Below, piece by piece: positions 43,640 to 52,967 of a stretch of 64,000 bases of DNA (positions are counted from its first letter, which is position 1; every line of letters starts with the position of its first letter). The stretch is from Clostridia bacterium. Lineage in GTDB: Bacteria; Bacillota; Clostridia; Christensenellales; CAG-138. The notes below the pieces were generated by a model that was not told the origin of the DNA, searched no databases, and saw only the letters and a program-made list of their open reading frames with translations. The stretch spans positions 26,718 through 90,717 of the forward strand of contig JAFXVP010000058.1 of NCBI GenBank assembly GCA_017524445.1, in the 5' to 3' direction. A program made the position numbers and the translations under genes.

Positions 43640-44710
43640 TTACGCTTTGTAATACCCTTTGTACCACTCCGCAAAGCGGCGAAGGCCTTCGCGGATGCCG
43701 ATCGCAGGCGTAAAGCCGAAATCCCGTTCGAGCGCTTCGCTGTCCGCGTAGGTCACGGGCACGTCGCCCGGCTGCATGGGAACAAGTTCGCGGTGGGCGG
43801 CGAAGTCGTAGTCGGAGGGAAGTACACCTGCACGAACCAGTTCCTCCTGGAGTGTGGAGATGTAATCGAGCAGGTTTTCCGGCGTGCCGCCTCCGATGTT
43901 GTAGATCGCATACGGCGGCAGCGGAAGTCCGTCTTCGCCGGTCAGCTTTTCCGGCGCGCCCTGCATGACACGCAATACGCCCTCTACGATATCGTCCACG
44001 TAGGTGAAATCGCGTTTGCAGTTGCCGTAATTGAAGATCTGAATCGTCTTCCCTGCAACGAGCTTCTGCGTTGCGGAATAATAGAACATATCCGGTCTGC
44101 CCGCCGGTCCGTAGACCGTAAAGAAGCGCAGCCCCGTCGAGGGGATATTGTAGAGCTTGCTGTAGCTGTGCGCAAGAAGCTCATTGGATTTCTTGGTGGC
44201 GGCATAGAGGGACACGGGATTGTCCACCTTGTCGTCGGTCGAGAACGGCACCTTCTTGTTGCCGCCGTAAACCGAGGACGAGGAGGCGTAAACGAGATGC
44301 TCAACCGGGTTGTGACGGCACGCCTCCAGAATGTTGTAAAAGCCGATCAGGTTCGACTCGATATACACGTCGGGATGGTCGATCGAATAGCGTACGCCCG
44401 CCTGCGCCGCAAGATTCACGACGATCGACGGTTTGTACGCATCGAAGACGCGATCGACAAGCGCCTTGTCCGCGATCGAACCCTTTATGAATACGTGCTT
44501 TACCGGTGAGCGCTTTGCCGCTTCCTCGATCAGCGAAAGGCGGTATTCCTTGAGCGTCGGGTCATAGTAATCGTTCATGTTGTCGAACGAAATAACCGTG
44601 CCGCCGCTGAGCTTCTCGAGGAGCCGAAGCACGAGATTCGCGCCGACAAAGCCCGGCGAACCGGTGACGAGGATCGTTTTGTTGTTCAGATCGATGTGTA
44701 TCTTTCCCAT
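43640..44710 (-). CDS. UDP-uronic acid 4-epimerase (UDP-GlcA/UDP-GalA)
   Basis: A 356-residue extended SDR. The NAD loop TGSPGFVGANLVLRLL is followed by SFDNMNDYYDPTLKEYRL (the NMNDYYD stretch is characteristic of UDP-glucuronate 4-epimerases), LAAQAGVRYSIDHPDVYIESNLIGFYNILE, a Ser-Ser-Ser stretch and the catalytic YAATK (Tyr and Lys). It interconverts UDP-GlcA and UDP-GalA in the cytosol. It is the last of five genes in a minus-strand operon whose first two encode UDP-glucose dehydrogenases that would make UDP-GlcA. A ten-base gap separates it from the preceding gene; AGAGGTG is the ribosome site. Confidence 0.9.
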   Translation of the reverse strand: MGKIHIDLNNKTILVTGSPGFVGANLVLRLLEKLSGGTVISFDNMNDYYDPTLKEYRLSLIEEAAKRSPVKHVFIKGSIADKALVDRVFDAYKPSIVVNLAAQAGVRYSIDHPDVYIESNLIGFYNILEACRHNPVEHLVYASSSSVYGGNKKVPFSTDDKVDNPVSLYAATKKSNELLAHSYSKLYNIPSTGLRFFTVYGPAGRPDMFYYSATQKLVAGKTIQIFNYGNCKRDFTYVDDIVEGVLRVMQGAPEKLTGEDGLPLPPYAIYNIGGGTPENLLDYISTLQEELVRAGVLPSDYDFAAHRELVPMQPGDVPVTYADSEALERDFGFTPAIGIREGLRRFAEWYKGYYKA

Positions 44711-44720
44711 ATTGCACCTC

Positions 44721-45458
44721 TTATTTCGTAATTCCGCGATAGGTTTCCCGTATCAGTTGATAGCTTTCGAGATTCCCGACGTCGTATCGACTGCCGGGCA
44801 TCTCCATGCTGTACATGACGCTGTGACGGCACATCCATGCGACCAGACTTCCCGGCGCGTCCGTGCCGCAGCCGTCCGTGATGGCGTCTTTGATGCGTGC
44901 TGCGTCCGCTTTCGTATAGAAATAGAACGGCGGTGTGCACCAGTGCGACTTCGGCTTTTCGGGCTTTTCCTCCAGCGAGAGGAGCCTCTCGTTTTCGTCG
45001 ATCTCGGAAACGCCGCATTTACGAAGCTTACCCTCATCCGGCTCATAGTAGCGCATCGTGCAGGATGTACGTTTTTCCTTTGCGTAACGGATAAAGCTTG
45101 TCAGAGAGAAGTCCAGCACATTGTCGCCCGCAATGATCAGCAGATCATCGTCGATCTGCAGCTTTTCGATCGCAAACCGGACGTCGCAGACCGCGCCGAG
45201 ACGGGTCTCGTTCGTGCTTGTTCCGTCGTCGACGACCGTGATCGGAATCGAGTGTGCCTCTGCCCATGCCGCAAACTGCGGCGCAAACTTATGATTCGTT
45301 ATGACGATAAACTCGTTGACCATAGCGGCGGTACGGATATCGTCGATCAGCCAATCGAGGATCGTCTTTTCACCGACCTTCAAAAGCGGCTTCGGGAAAT
45401 TTTCCGTCAGCGGATAGAGGCGGGTCGCATAGCCCGCGGCAAGGATCAAACACTTCAT
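44721..45458 (-). CDS. Sugar-1-phosphate nucleotidyltransferase
   Basis: A 245-residue GT-A-fold nucleotidyltransferase from the ATG at 45458 (TGAGGTG upstream; an in-frame GTG at 45467 is less likely). Motifs are KCLILAAGYATRLYPLTENFPKPLLKVG and the metal-binding IIAGDNVLDF. Such enzymes link NTP and a sugar-1-phosphate. Between a galacturonokinase-like kinase and a UDP-uronate epimerase, the simplest role is making UDP-GalA from GalA-1-phosphate and UTP. This is inference from context; glucose-1-phosphate or another sugar is possible. Confidence 0.82.
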   Translation of the reverse strand: MKCLILAAGYATRLYPLTENFPKPLLKVGEKTILDWLIDDIRTAAMVNEFIVITNHKFAPQFAAWAEAHSIPITVVDDGTSTNETRLGAVCDVRFAIEKLQIDDDLLIIAGDNVLDFSLTSFIRYAKEKRTSCTMRYYEPDEGKLRKCGVSEIDENERLLSLEEKPEKPKSHWCTPPFYFYTKADAARIKDAITDGCGTDAPGSLVAWMCRHSVMYSMEMPGSRYDVGNLESYQLIRETYRGITK

Positions 45459-45468
45459 CTCGCGCACC

Positions 45469-46638
45469 TCACATGGCTGCTCCGTCCGAACTGTGACAGA
45501 TGTGGACGGAGTATTTGTCTTTCAGATGGGGATAATCGCCGAGGTATGCTTCACCGACCTTGCGTACGACCGATTCCTCAAACGCCGGGTCGATCAGCGC
45601 CAGACAGCAGCCCTTGAACCCCGCGCCGCAGAACCGACCGCCGTAGATCCCGTCGGTCTCGCGCATGATCTCATAGAGCCGGATCTGCTCAGGCGCGCCG
45701 GATTCCCAGTTTTGAATGCTGCTCAGCCCGGACTCGAACGACAGCCGCCCGAATTCCGCAATATCGCCCTTGCGCCACGCTTCGGCGCCCTGCTCGACCC
45801 GCTGAAACTCCGTGTACCAATGCTCACAGCGCTTCGCCCACGAAAGGGGAAGACGGCCCCTGTATCGGAGATACGTTTCATACGGCACGTTCCGTGCGTT
45901 CGCTTCCGAAAACTTGCCGTAATCCATGCCGGAAAACGCCATCAGCGCATATACGCCGGCGCGCAGCTCGTCCACGCGCATATTGTACTTCGAACCGACG
46001 AGACTGTGCTCAAGCCCGCTGAAAAAGATCGCGAGCTTTACGGGCTTCATCTTCGGATGCGCGGGGATCAGCTCATAGCTTCCGCCAGCCGTATCGAGAT
46101 ACAGAAGATGATCCTTTTTCGAAAGCACCTCGCAGCTCTGATCCAGCTTGCCGACGTTGACGCCGACGTAGTTCTTCTCCGCGTCGAAGGCGGTGTCGAT
46201 CATTTCCTGCGGGGAGAGACGAATGCCGTTGACCTTGCAGAGCGCGGACAGAAACGCCAGTGTGACCGCCGCCGAGGAGGAGAGCCCGCCGATCGGCAAG
46301 CTGCCTTCGATCACGCCGCAGACGCCGACCGACAGCGGATGCTTCTTCTGCAGCGCCCACGTCGCGCCTCTGAGATAGTCCGCCCAGTCGTTCTGCTTTC
46401 CCGGGACGGATGCGATATGCCATTGCGCGCGCTTTTCAAACTGCAGGGACGCCAGCTCCACTACGCCGTTTTCCTTGCGGTAATAGGCAAAATGAATGCC
46501 CCGGTCGATCGCGAAGCCGGTGATCTTGCCGAGATTGTGGTCGGAATGCGCTCCGATCGGGCAGACCCGATAGGGGCTGAAGCACAGCCCCTCGGGATCC
46601 CTGTGATACAGTTCAAAAAAGCGTTGTTCGCAAAGCAT
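45469..46638 (-). CDS. GHMP sugar kinase, galacturonokinase-like
   Basis: A 389-residue member of the galactokinase group. The N-terminal substrate motif reads SPYRVCPIGAHSDHN instead of the GRVNLIGEHTDYN of galactokinases. That P-x-GAH-x-DH form is, as recalled, the signature of plant galacturonokinases. The ATP loop GSLPIGGLSSSAAV (residues about 113-126) and a C-terminal GAGFKGCCLALI motif are intact. It would phosphorylate galacturonate at C1 in the cytosol. Downstream are a nucleotidyltransferase and a UDP-uronate epimerase, which would complete a route from free GalA to UDP-GalA and UDP-GlcA. Plain galactokinase activity cannot be excluded. Confidence 0.82.
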   Translation of the reverse strand: MLCEQRFFELYHRDPEGLCFSPYRVCPIGAHSDHNLGKITGFAIDRGIHFAYYRKENGVVELASLQFEKRAQWHIASVPGKQNDWADYLRGATWALQKKHPLSVGVCGVIEGSLPIGGLSSSAAVTLAFLSALCKVNGIRLSPQEMIDTAFDAEKNYVGVNVGKLDQSCEVLSKKDHLLYLDTAGGSYELIPAHPKMKPVKLAIFFSGLEHSLVGSKYNMRVDELRAGVYALMAFSGMDYGKFSEANARNVPYETYLRYRGRLPLSWAKRCEHWYTEFQRVEQGAEAWRKGDIAEFGRLSFESGLSSIQNWESGAPEQIRLYEIMRETDGIYGGRFCGAGFKGCCLALIDPAFEESVVRKVGEAYLGDYPHLKDKYSVHICHSSDGAAM

Positions 46639-46646
46639 AGTGTTTC

Positions 46647-47870
46647 TCAGTCGCGGCGGAACAGATCGCGCGTGTATACCTTGTCCGCAACGTCGCCCAA
46701 AATGTGCTCGTCAAAGCGGTTGGCGAGGATGACGTCGCTTTCGCGCTTGAAGCGGTCCAGATCGTTGACGACCTCGGAGCGGAAGAACTCGGAACCGTTC
46801 TCCAGCGTCGGCTCGTAGATGATGATCGGGATGCCCTTCGCCTTGATGCGCTTCATAACGCCCTGGATCGCGGACGCGCGGAAGTTATCGCTGTTCGATT
46901 TCATCGTCAGACGGTAGACGCCGACAACTCTCGGATCGCGTTTGATGATCTGATCCGCGATGAAATCCTTGCGCACCGTGTTCGATTTGACGACCGCTTC
47001 GATCATGGTCTGCGGTACGTCCCTGTAGTTGGCCAGAAGCTGCTTCGTGTCTTTCGGCAGGCAGTAGCCGCCGTAGCCGAAGGACGGGTTGTTGTAATGC
47101 CCGCCGATGCGCGGGTCCATGCAGACGCCGTCGATGATCATCTGCGTGTCAAGCCCTTTGGTCTGCGCGTAGGTGTCGAGCTCGTTGAAATAGCTGATGC
47201 GTACGGCGAGATAGGTGTTGGCAAACAGCTTGATCGCTTCCGCTTCCGTCAGATGCGTGAGCAGAACGGGGATGTTCTGCGGCGCGGTACCCGCGTGCGC
47301 TTCTTCGGCCCTCGCGCCTTCGAGCAGCAGGTCCGCAAACATCTGCGCTTCCGCCTTCTGCGTATCGTCGCAGCCGACCACGATGCGGGACGGGTGCAGG
47401 TTGTCGTACAGCGCCTTGGATTCGCGTAAAAACTCCGGGCTGAAAATGATGTTTTTGACACCGTACTTTGCGCGCACAGACTCGGTGTAGCCGACCGGGA
47501 TCGTGGACTTGATCACCATCAGCATGTTTGGATTGACCTTCAGCGTCCATTCGATGGCGTCCTCGACTGCAGAGGTGTCAAAGAAATGGTTCTCATCGTC
47601 GTAATTGGTCGGTGTCGCAATGATGACCAGCTCCGCGCTGCCGTAAGCCGCGGCTTTGTCGGTCGTGGTATGCAGATTGAGCGTACGCTCGCCTGCTCTT
47701 GCTTCACGGAAGAAGCGCTCGATCTCGTCGTCCTGGATCGGGCTGATGAACTGATTGAGCTTTTCGGCTTTCTTTTCGGTGGTCGTGATGGCGGTGACTT
47801 CATGCTTCTGCGCGAGCAGAACGGCAAGGGACAGCCCCACGTATCCGACGCCTGCTACCGTGATTTTCAT
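46647..47870 (-). CDS. UDP-glucose 6-dehydrogenase paralog with altered NAD-site residue
   Basis: A 407-residue UDP-glucose dehydrogenase-like protein: [60 protein letters not shown] and the catalytic-Cys region [13 protein letters not shown]. It would oxidise UDP-glucose to UDP-glucuronate. The residue after the second beta strand that usually is Asp and holds the NAD ribose (VVDVVPEK in the neighbouring paralog) is Thr here (AITTTEKK). This might change cofactor binding or reflect relaxed selection. It is about 60-65% alike to the adjacent gene by eye and presumably arose by tandem duplication. AAGGAGA precedes the ATG. Confidence 0.88.
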   Translation of the reverse strand: MKITVAGVGYVGLSLAVLLAQKHEVTAITTTEKKAEKLNQFISPIQDDEIERFFREARAGERTLNLHTTTDKAAAYGSAELVIIATPTNYDDENHFFDTSAVEDAIEWTLKVNPNMLMVIKSTIPVGYTESVRAKYGVKNIIFSPEFLRESKALYDNLHPSRIVVGCDDTQKAEAQMFADLLLEGARAEEAHAGTAPQNIPVLLTHLTEAEAIKLFANTYLAVRISYFNELDTYAQTKGLDTQMIIDGVCMDPRIGGHYNNPSFGYGGYCLPKDTKQLLANYRDVPQTMIEAVVKSNTVRKDFIADQIIKRDPRVVGVYRLTMKSNSDNFRASAIQGVMKRIKAKGIPIIIYEPTLENGSEFFRSEVVNDLDRFKRESDVILANRFDEHILGDVADKVYTRDLFRRD

Positions 47871-47906
47871 GTCGTTTCTCCTTTATGCTTCTATAAATGT
47901 CAGCGA

Positions 47907-49412
47907 TCAGTCCCTGCGGAACAGATCGCGCGTATAAACCTTTTCTTCCACGTCGTCCAGAACCGGATCGTAGCGGTTCGCAATGATGCAGCCGCACATC
48001 TTCTTGAACTTTCTGAGATCGTTAACGACGGTACTTCCGAAAAACGTGCTGCCGTTTTCCAGCGTCGGCTCGTAGATCACGACCTTCGCACCCTTCGCCT
48101 TGATGCGCTTCATCACGCCCTGGATCGAGCTCTGACGGAAATTGTCGGAGTTTGCTTTCATCGTAAGCCGATAGACGCCGACGACCACTTCCTTCTGTCG
48201 GCTTTCCTTCGCCGCGGAAAAGGACTCGCTGTTGCCGTACGTGCCGGCGATCTCCAGCACCCGGTCCGCAATGAAGTCTTTCCGCGTGCGGTTGCTTTCG
48301 ACGATCGCGGACATCATGTTCTGCGGCACGTTCTGGTAGTTTGCCAAAAGCTGCTTCGTGTCCTTCGGGAGGCAATATCCGCCGTAACCGAACGAGGGAT
48401 TGTTGTAGTAATCCCCGACGCGCGGATCGAGGCAAACGCCCTTGATGATCGGCGCGGTCTTCAATCCCTTGACTTCGGCGTATGTGTCCAGCTCGTTAAA
48501 GAACGACACGCGCAGGGCAAGGTAGGTGTTGACAAACAGCTTGGTCGCTTCGGCTTCCGTGTAGCCCATGAACAGCGTTTCGATCCGGTCTTTGATCGCA
48601 CCCTGTTTCAAAAGCGCCGCGAACGTATGCGCCGCCTCTTCCGTGCCTTTGCCGCAGCCGACGATGATGCGGGAGGGGTAGAGATTGTCGTACAGCGCCT
48701 TTGATTCGCGCAGAAACTCCGGGCTGAAAATGATGTTGTCTGCGCCGAACATTTCCCGTACATGCTCCGTGTAGCCGACGGGGATCGTGGACTTGATCAC
48801 GATCGCGGGCTTGACTTCCTGATTTTTCGTACTGTCCAGGATCAGCCGGATGACTGCCTTGACCGCGGAGCAGTCGAAATAGTTCTGCTTCGGATCATAG
48901 TTGGTCGGGGCGGCGACAATGACAAAGTCTGCGTCCCGATAGGCGGCCGCGCCGTCCATGGTCGCGGACAGATGCAGTTCACGCTTACCTTCCTTGACTT
49001 CTGCAAAATACCGCTCGATGTATTCGTCCCGGATCGGCGATTCAAACCGGTTCAGCTTTTCGACCTTCTCCGGCACCACGTCCACGACGGTCACTTCGTT
49101 GTGCTGCGCAAGCAGTACCGCAAGCGACAGCCCGACGTATCCCGCACCGGCGACTGCGATCCGGTACGCTCGTTCCGGTTTCGATTGCTCCGAAGATGCA
49201 GACCGTTCCAGAACCTCACCGATCTCAAACCGCAGCGCGTCGGAAAGCGCCAGAAGCTGATTGACCGACGGCGTGTAGTCCCGGTTTTCGATGCGCGACA
49301 GCAGCGCTCGGTTGATGCCGGTCGCTTTGGCAAGCTGCTGCTGCGTCATTTTCAATGCTTTGCGCCGTGCCGCGACGGTCTGCGCAAGCAACGTTTCGGA
49401 AAGATTTCTCAT
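47907..49412 (-). CDS. XRE DNA-binding domain fused to UDP-glucose 6-dehydrogenase
   Basis: A 501-residue protein. Residues about 10-65 form an XRE/Cro helix-turn-helix ([45 protein letters not shown]). After a Ser/Glu linker a complete UDP-glucose dehydrogenase begins at [21 protein letters not shown]. The NAD-binding Asp ([12 protein letters not shown]), [20 protein letters not shown] and [13 protein letters not shown] are all present, so the enzyme looks active. It is the first gene of a five-gene uronic acid operon and could regulate its own promoter in response to UDP-sugar or NADH. An extra loop (residues about 375-400) is absent from the paralog downstream. Gap to the next gene is 36 bases. 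Confidence 0.92.
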   Translation of the reverse strand: MRNLSETLLAQTVAARRKALKMTQQQLAKATGINRALLSRIENRDYTPSVNQLLALSDALRFEIGEVLERSASSEQSKPERAYRIAVAGAGYVGLSLAVLLAQHNEVTVVDVVPEKVEKLNRFESPIRDEYIERYFAEVKEGKRELHLSATMDGAAAYRDADFVIVAAPTNYDPKQNYFDCSAVKAVIRLILDSTKNQEVKPAIVIKSTIPVGYTEHVREMFGADNIIFSPEFLRESKALYDNLYPSRIIVGCGKGTEEAAHTFAALLKQGAIKDRIETLFMGYTEAEATKLFVNTYLALRVSFFNELDTYAEVKGLKTAPIIKGVCLDPRVGDYYNNPSFGYGGYCLPKDTKQLLANYQNVPQNMMSAIVESNRTRKDFIADRVLEIAGTYGNSESFSAAKESRQKEVVVGVYRLTMKANSDNFRQSSIQGVMKRIKAKGAKVVIYEPTLENGSTFFGSTVVNDLRKFKKMCGCIIANRYDPVLDDVEEKVYTRDLFRRD

Positions 49413-49478
49413 TTTGCCTCTCTTTGACGCCGTGAGATACGGCGCCCGTTTTCGGTCATAACAGATGAAACTTTGTTT

Positions 49479-49507
49479 ATTATAGCGGATTTGTGTTTAC
49501 AATACAA
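49479..49507 (-). promoter_or_regulatory. Promoter with internal inverted repeat, uronic acid operon
   Basis: Minus strand TTGTAT (49507-49502), 17-base spacer, TATAAT (49484-49479). A TTGT-N4-ACAA inverted repeat (49491-49502) fills the spacer, a good place for a repressor such as the XRE domain encoded by the first gene. Operator role is inference. Confidence 0.7.
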
Positions 49508-49606
49508 GAGATCATCACAAAATAATGGCAAAAACGACGAAAATATACCTTCTCGCTGATGAAGAATGTTTCTGATCATAACATTTGAACCGATGGAAAC
49601 CGATGA

Positions 49607-49635
49607 TTGACACAGCCGGAAGAGACGGATATAAT
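49607..49635 (+). promoter_or_regulatory. Consensus promoter of the permease gene
   Basis: TTGACA (49607-49612), 17-base spacer, TATAAT (49630-49635), 39 bases before the ATG. Confidence 0.85.
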
Positions 49636-49673
49636 AACGGCTGCCGGAGAAGAGATCCGGCAGGGGACAGAGG

Positions 49674-50819
49674 ATGGGAAAGCAGGTTACGGTCAGAGCC
49701 TTTTTTCGCTCGCTGAAGGGCTTTATCAAAAAGAATGTGGTCATGGTCATTGCGCTCGTCGCGGCGGCGGTCACGATGTTCTTCGTGCCGCCGGACGAAG
49801 CGTATCTCGGCTATTTCGATTTCAAAACGCTGACCTGCCTGTTCTGCGTGCTCGCGGTCGTCTGCGCGCTCAAGAACATCCGCTTCTTCTACGTCCTTGC
49901 GCGCAAGGTCGTGCAGCTGTTCAAAAACGCCCGCATGAGCGTGCTCGGGCTCGTCTATATCACGTTCATCGGCTCCATGCTGATCGCAAACGACATGGCG
50001 CTCCTGACGTTTCTTCCGCTCGGGTTCTTTGTGCTGTCCACGACGCACAAGGAAAAATACATGTCGTTCACATTCATCATGCAGAATATCGCGGCGAACC
50101 TCGGCGGCATGCTGACGCCGTTCGGCAACCCGCAAAACCTCTATCTGTACACCAAATTCGAGATCCCGAACCTCGAATTCATGCGGATCATGGCGCCGCC
50201 GTTCGCATTCTCGGTCGCGCTGATCACATTCTGCTGCATCCTGTTCGTGAAGCCGGAACCGCTTTCTCTGGACGACGAGAAGATCCGCCTGCCGGAGGGG
50301 AAGACGGTCCTGTATCTCGCGCTGTTCGCGCTTGCGATCGTCATCGTGTTCCGCGGCATCCCGTACTGGATCGGGCTCATCGTCATCCCGTCCGTGCTGC
50401 TGTTCGCCGACCGGAAAGCGCTTGCCATGGTCGATTATCCGCTGCTGTTCACGTTCGTATTCTTCTTCGTGTTCGCGGGCAATATGGCAAGGATCGAGGC
50501 AGTCCGGGGCTTCTTCTCGGCGCTTCTGGAAAAGAACACGCTGCTCGTTTCCGTCGCTTCCTGTCAGTTCATCAGCAACGTCCCGTCCGCCGTGCTGCTG
50601 TCGCAGTTTACGACGAACTATCCGGACCTTCTGGTCGGCGTGAACATCGGCGGCGTCGGTTCGCTGATCGCGTCTTTGGCCAGTCTGATCACACTGCGGG
50701 AGCACATCAAAAACAATCCGGGCAAGACGATGGCGTACATCGGCAAGTTTTCTCTGTTCAATTTCTCGTTCCTGATTTTGCTTGTCGGGTTTATGCTGCT
50801 GCTGAAATGGATCTTTTAG
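49674..50819 (+). CDS. SLC13/ArsB-NhaD-like anion permease
   Basis: A 381-residue polytopic membrane protein with about ten helices. The two re-entrant-type motifs of the ion transporter superfamily are visible: LGGMLTPFGNPQNLYLY near residue 145 and SNVPSAVLLSQF near residue 302. The family moves dicarboxylates, arsenite, phosphate or sodium, and the substrate is not shown by the sequence. The start is at the ATG after a GGGGACAG site. The gene is followed 8 bases later by 5-formyl-THF cyclo-ligase, with a shared promoter and terminator, so the two form an operon. Confidence 0.83.
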   Translation: MGKQVTVRAFFRSLKGFIKKNVVMVIALVAAAVTMFFVPPDEAYLGYFDFKTLTCLFCVLAVVCALKNIRFFYVLARKVVQLFKNARMSVLGLVYITFIGSMLIANDMALLTFLPLGFFVLSTTHKEKYMSFTFIMQNIAANLGGMLTPFGNPQNLYLYTKFEIPNLEFMRIMAPPFAFSVALITFCCILFVKPEPLSLDDEKIRLPEGKTVLYLALFALAIVIVFRGIPYWIGLIVIPSVLLFADRKALAMVDYPLLFTFVFFFVFAGNMARIEAVRGFFSALLEKNTLLVSVASCQFISNVPSAVLLSQFTTNYPDLLVGVNIGGVGSLIASLASLITLREHIKNNPGKTMAYIGKFSLFNFSFLILLVGFMLLLKWIF

Positions 50820-50827
50820 GAGGGCGT

Positions 50828-51391
50828 ATGGAGAGCATTCGCGAACGGAAAAAAGCGCTTCGGAAATCGGTCACGACGCGGGTTAAGCTGCTGCCGGGCT
50901 CGTACCGCGCGGCGGCAAGCAAAAGCATCTCAAAGCAGGTCCTTGCGTCGGACGAGTACCGCGCGGCGCGGCGCGTTTTCCTCTATATCGGTATGCCGAC
51001 GGAGCCGGACACCGCCGCGATCATCGAACAGGCGCTTCTTGACGGCAAGGACGTTTACGTACCGAAATGCGTGAGCAAAACGGAAATGCTTGCGGTGCGG
51101 ATCAAAAGCACGAGCGACCTTGCGCCCGGCGCATACGGCATCCCGGAGCCCGTCGACAGTTCGGAAACGATCGGACCGGACGATATTGATCTGATCCTCG
51201 TTCCGTGCGTTTCGGCATGGACGGACGGCAGGCGTCTCGGCCACGGCGCGGGCTACTACGACCGCTTTCTCATGGGCAGCGCCGAAAAAACGCTCTGTCT
51301 CTGCTTCCGAAAAGCGCTTTCGCCCGATATCCCGACGGACGAGAACGACGTCCGCATGCACCGGGTGATCTTTGATCCGGAATCCGTCTGA
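50828..51391 (+). CDS. 5-formyltetrahydrofolate cyclo-ligase
   Basis: A 187-residue protein from the ATG at 50828 with AGGAGGG just upstream. It is a cytosolic enzyme that converts 5-formyl-THF to 5,10-methenyl-THF using ATP. N-terminal RERKKALRKSV with the basic residues, YIGMPTEPDT near residue 58, and the C-terminal RLGHGAGYYDRFL near residue 138 (ATP and metal site) are diagnostic. It follows the permease gene directly. In other frames the upstream permease region is open for a long way, but the real start is here. The final residues (PTDENDVRMHRVIFD) match the usual C-terminus. Confidence 0.95.
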   Translation: MESIRERKKALRKSVTTRVKLLPGSYRAAASKSISKQVLASDEYRAARRVFLYIGMPTEPDTAAIIEQALLDGKDVYVPKCVSKTEMLAVRIKSTSDLAPGAYGIPEPVDSSETIGPDDIDLILVPCVSAWTDGRRLGHGAGYYDRFLMGSAEKTLCLCFRKALSPDIPTDENDVRMHRVIFDPESV

Positions 51392-51425
51392 ACGCCATCC
51401 GGGCAAGACAAATCGTACGAAAGCA

Positions 51426-51459
51426 AATCGGAGAAAGCCTCGGCTCTCTCCGATTTTTG
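51426..51459 (+). terminator. Terminator of the permease-cyclo-ligase operon
   Basis: A 10-bp stem (AAATCGGAGA, 51426-51435, with TCTCCGATTT, 51448-51457), 12-base loop and TTTTT tail, 34 bases past the stop. Confidence 0.85.
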
Positions 51460-51530
51460 TTATTTCTATGGATTTTCAGTAAGGGATCAGATCCCGATGC
51501 GGGTGCACGTATCCATGCAGACGCGTTCTG

Positions 51531-52967
51531 TCAGTCGATATTCCGGATGATGCCGGAGAAGAGAACGGAGCCGTCTCTGCCTGTAACAATAAACAGGAAA
51601 GGCCGGTCCAGAACAAAGTCGATCTCCTCGTCCGGCTCGGACGCGCCTTCCGCCACCGCGAGCGCCGTGTATGCCGCGCCGGTCACGCCCTGCTCATCGA
51701 TCTCCACCATTGCGGCGTGTTCCGCTGTGCTCAGGTAAAGGTCGTCATGGTCCGTTGTCAGCGGCGTAAAGTCCGCAAGGACTGGATCCAAAGCATCCGT
51801 CAGCCCGAGTGATCGGACGATCTCCAAAAGATCCGTACGGCTTGAAGCCCGAAATTTCGGGACGGAAAGACGGACCAAAGGGGAAGACCATTTTTCGTTG
51901 TCCTCGGAATATCTCGTTGCTGCAAGCAGCTCGGGATCGGCGGCAAGCGCGTTGACGTCGACGCCTTCCTTCGGCAGGAAGAAATACATCGAGCCGCTGT
52001 CAAAAAGATTCAGACCGACCGAAGTGAACGTATCCGTCCGGTATACGCCGAGCGTATCGGTTCTGTGCATCATGTCCACGGTCGTGTCCCCGGTCGCGCC
52101 GTGAAAGACCTCCTGCGTTGTGTTGCCGGGCAGGAACAGTTCGGTCCATTGCGCCTTATAATAGATCGTCGAGACGATCTCGAGAACGGTCGCCGGATCG
52201 AGCTTCATTTCCTTGACATACTCGTGCAAAAGTCCGCCGGTATGTTTGTCCGTCCAGTCTCTCAGCGCCTCGTCCATTTCCGGCGACCCCGGCGTTCCGC
52301 AGAACGAGGACGCATAATACTGCTTGGAAAGACGCGCCAGCGTCTCATCGTTGTACCGGTATTTGCCGTTCAGCCAGAGCGAATTCGCAAGAAGGCTTTT
52401 GAAAACGGGCGTGTCCGCATAATTGCCTTCCCACAGCGCGGAAACGTTGGATCGCAGGGTATCGATGTCGGGCGCGCCGAGCATGTCCAGAACCTGCTGC
52501 CGTGTATTCCCGTCCGAAACCTCCGCGAGCATCGCAAACGCGATATAGATGTTGATCGGCGAACAGACCGTGTTTTCCTCTCCGGAGGGAAGGACCTCCC
52601 GCATGATCGCCGCGTAATAGCCGTCGATCCCGTTCTGAAGATCTTTGGATGCCTGCACTTTCGTCCGGTACGCATTCCACCAGTTCCAATGCTCGTCGCT
52701 CTCCACGAAGTCCTGCGCGCTGAGGTTCACGGCGACCGGCGCGGGATATGCCGCCGATACCGTTTTTACGCCGTCTTCCGCCTGCTTTTGGTTGTTCTTC
52801 AAAAGCGCGGGGATCCCCACGATCGCGGCGACCAGGAGCGCGGCGCAGGCGGCGACCGCCGTCCATTTTACCCAGACCGGCGTTTTATGCCGCTTGTATT
52901 CCTTTGCTTTCCTGACGTCGTTTGCATTGACGTCTTCCAACGCTTCAAACAGTTCTTCTTTCTTCAT
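51531..52967 (-). CDS. Membrane-anchored serpin with anti-sigma-like cytosolic tail
   Basis: A 478-residue protein. About 32 cytosolic residues (MKKEELFEALEDVNANDVRKA...) precede one transmembrane helix (WVKWTAVAACAALLVAAIVGIPALL) and a large extracytoplasmic serpin domain. The tail resembles the N-termini of ECF anti-sigma factors in Clostridia. Serpin landmarks include ENTVCSPINIYIAFAML, VLEIVSTIYYKAQW, a reactive loop with hinge EQGVTGAAYTALA (small residues at the positions an inhibitory serpin needs), and the C-terminal signature RPFLFIV...LFSGI. It overlaps the ECF sigma gene upstream by four bases (ATGA). It probably inhibits a secreted serine protease; a signalling role is inferred from the pairing. 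Confidence 0.9.
   Translation of the reverse strand: MKKEELFEALEDVNANDVRKAKEYKRHKTPVWVKWTAVAACAALLVAAIVGIPALLKNNQKQAEDGVKTVSAAYPAPVAVNLSAQDFVESDEHWNWWNAYRTKVQASKDLQNGIDGYYAAIMREVLPSGEENTVCSPINIYIAFAMLAEVSDGNTRQQVLDMLGAPDIDTLRSNVSALWEGNYADTPVFKSLLANSLWLNGKYRYNDETLARLSKQYYASSFCGTPGSPEMDEALRDWTDKHTGGLLHEYVKEMKLDPATVLEIVSTIYYKAQWTELFLPGNTTQEVFHGATGDTTVDMMHRTDTLGVYRTDTFTSVGLNLFDSGSMYFFLPKEGVDVNALAADPELLAATRYSEDNEKWSSPLVRLSVPKFRASSRTDLLEIVRSLGLTDALDPVLADFTPLTTDHDDLYLSTAEHAAMVEIDEQGVTGAAYTALAVAEGASEPDEEIDFVLDRPFLFIVTGRDGSVLFSGIIRNID

Noticed and set aside
45493..46818. 441-codon open frame antisense to the GHMP kinase
   Set aside because: No recognisable domain, very rich in Arg and Ala; the kinase on the other strand is intact.
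49607..50827. Open frame in another phase over the permease, running into the cyclo-ligase
   Set aside because: The first 400 codons are out of phase with the permease and Arg/His-rich. Only the last 187 codons, from the ATG at 50828, are real.
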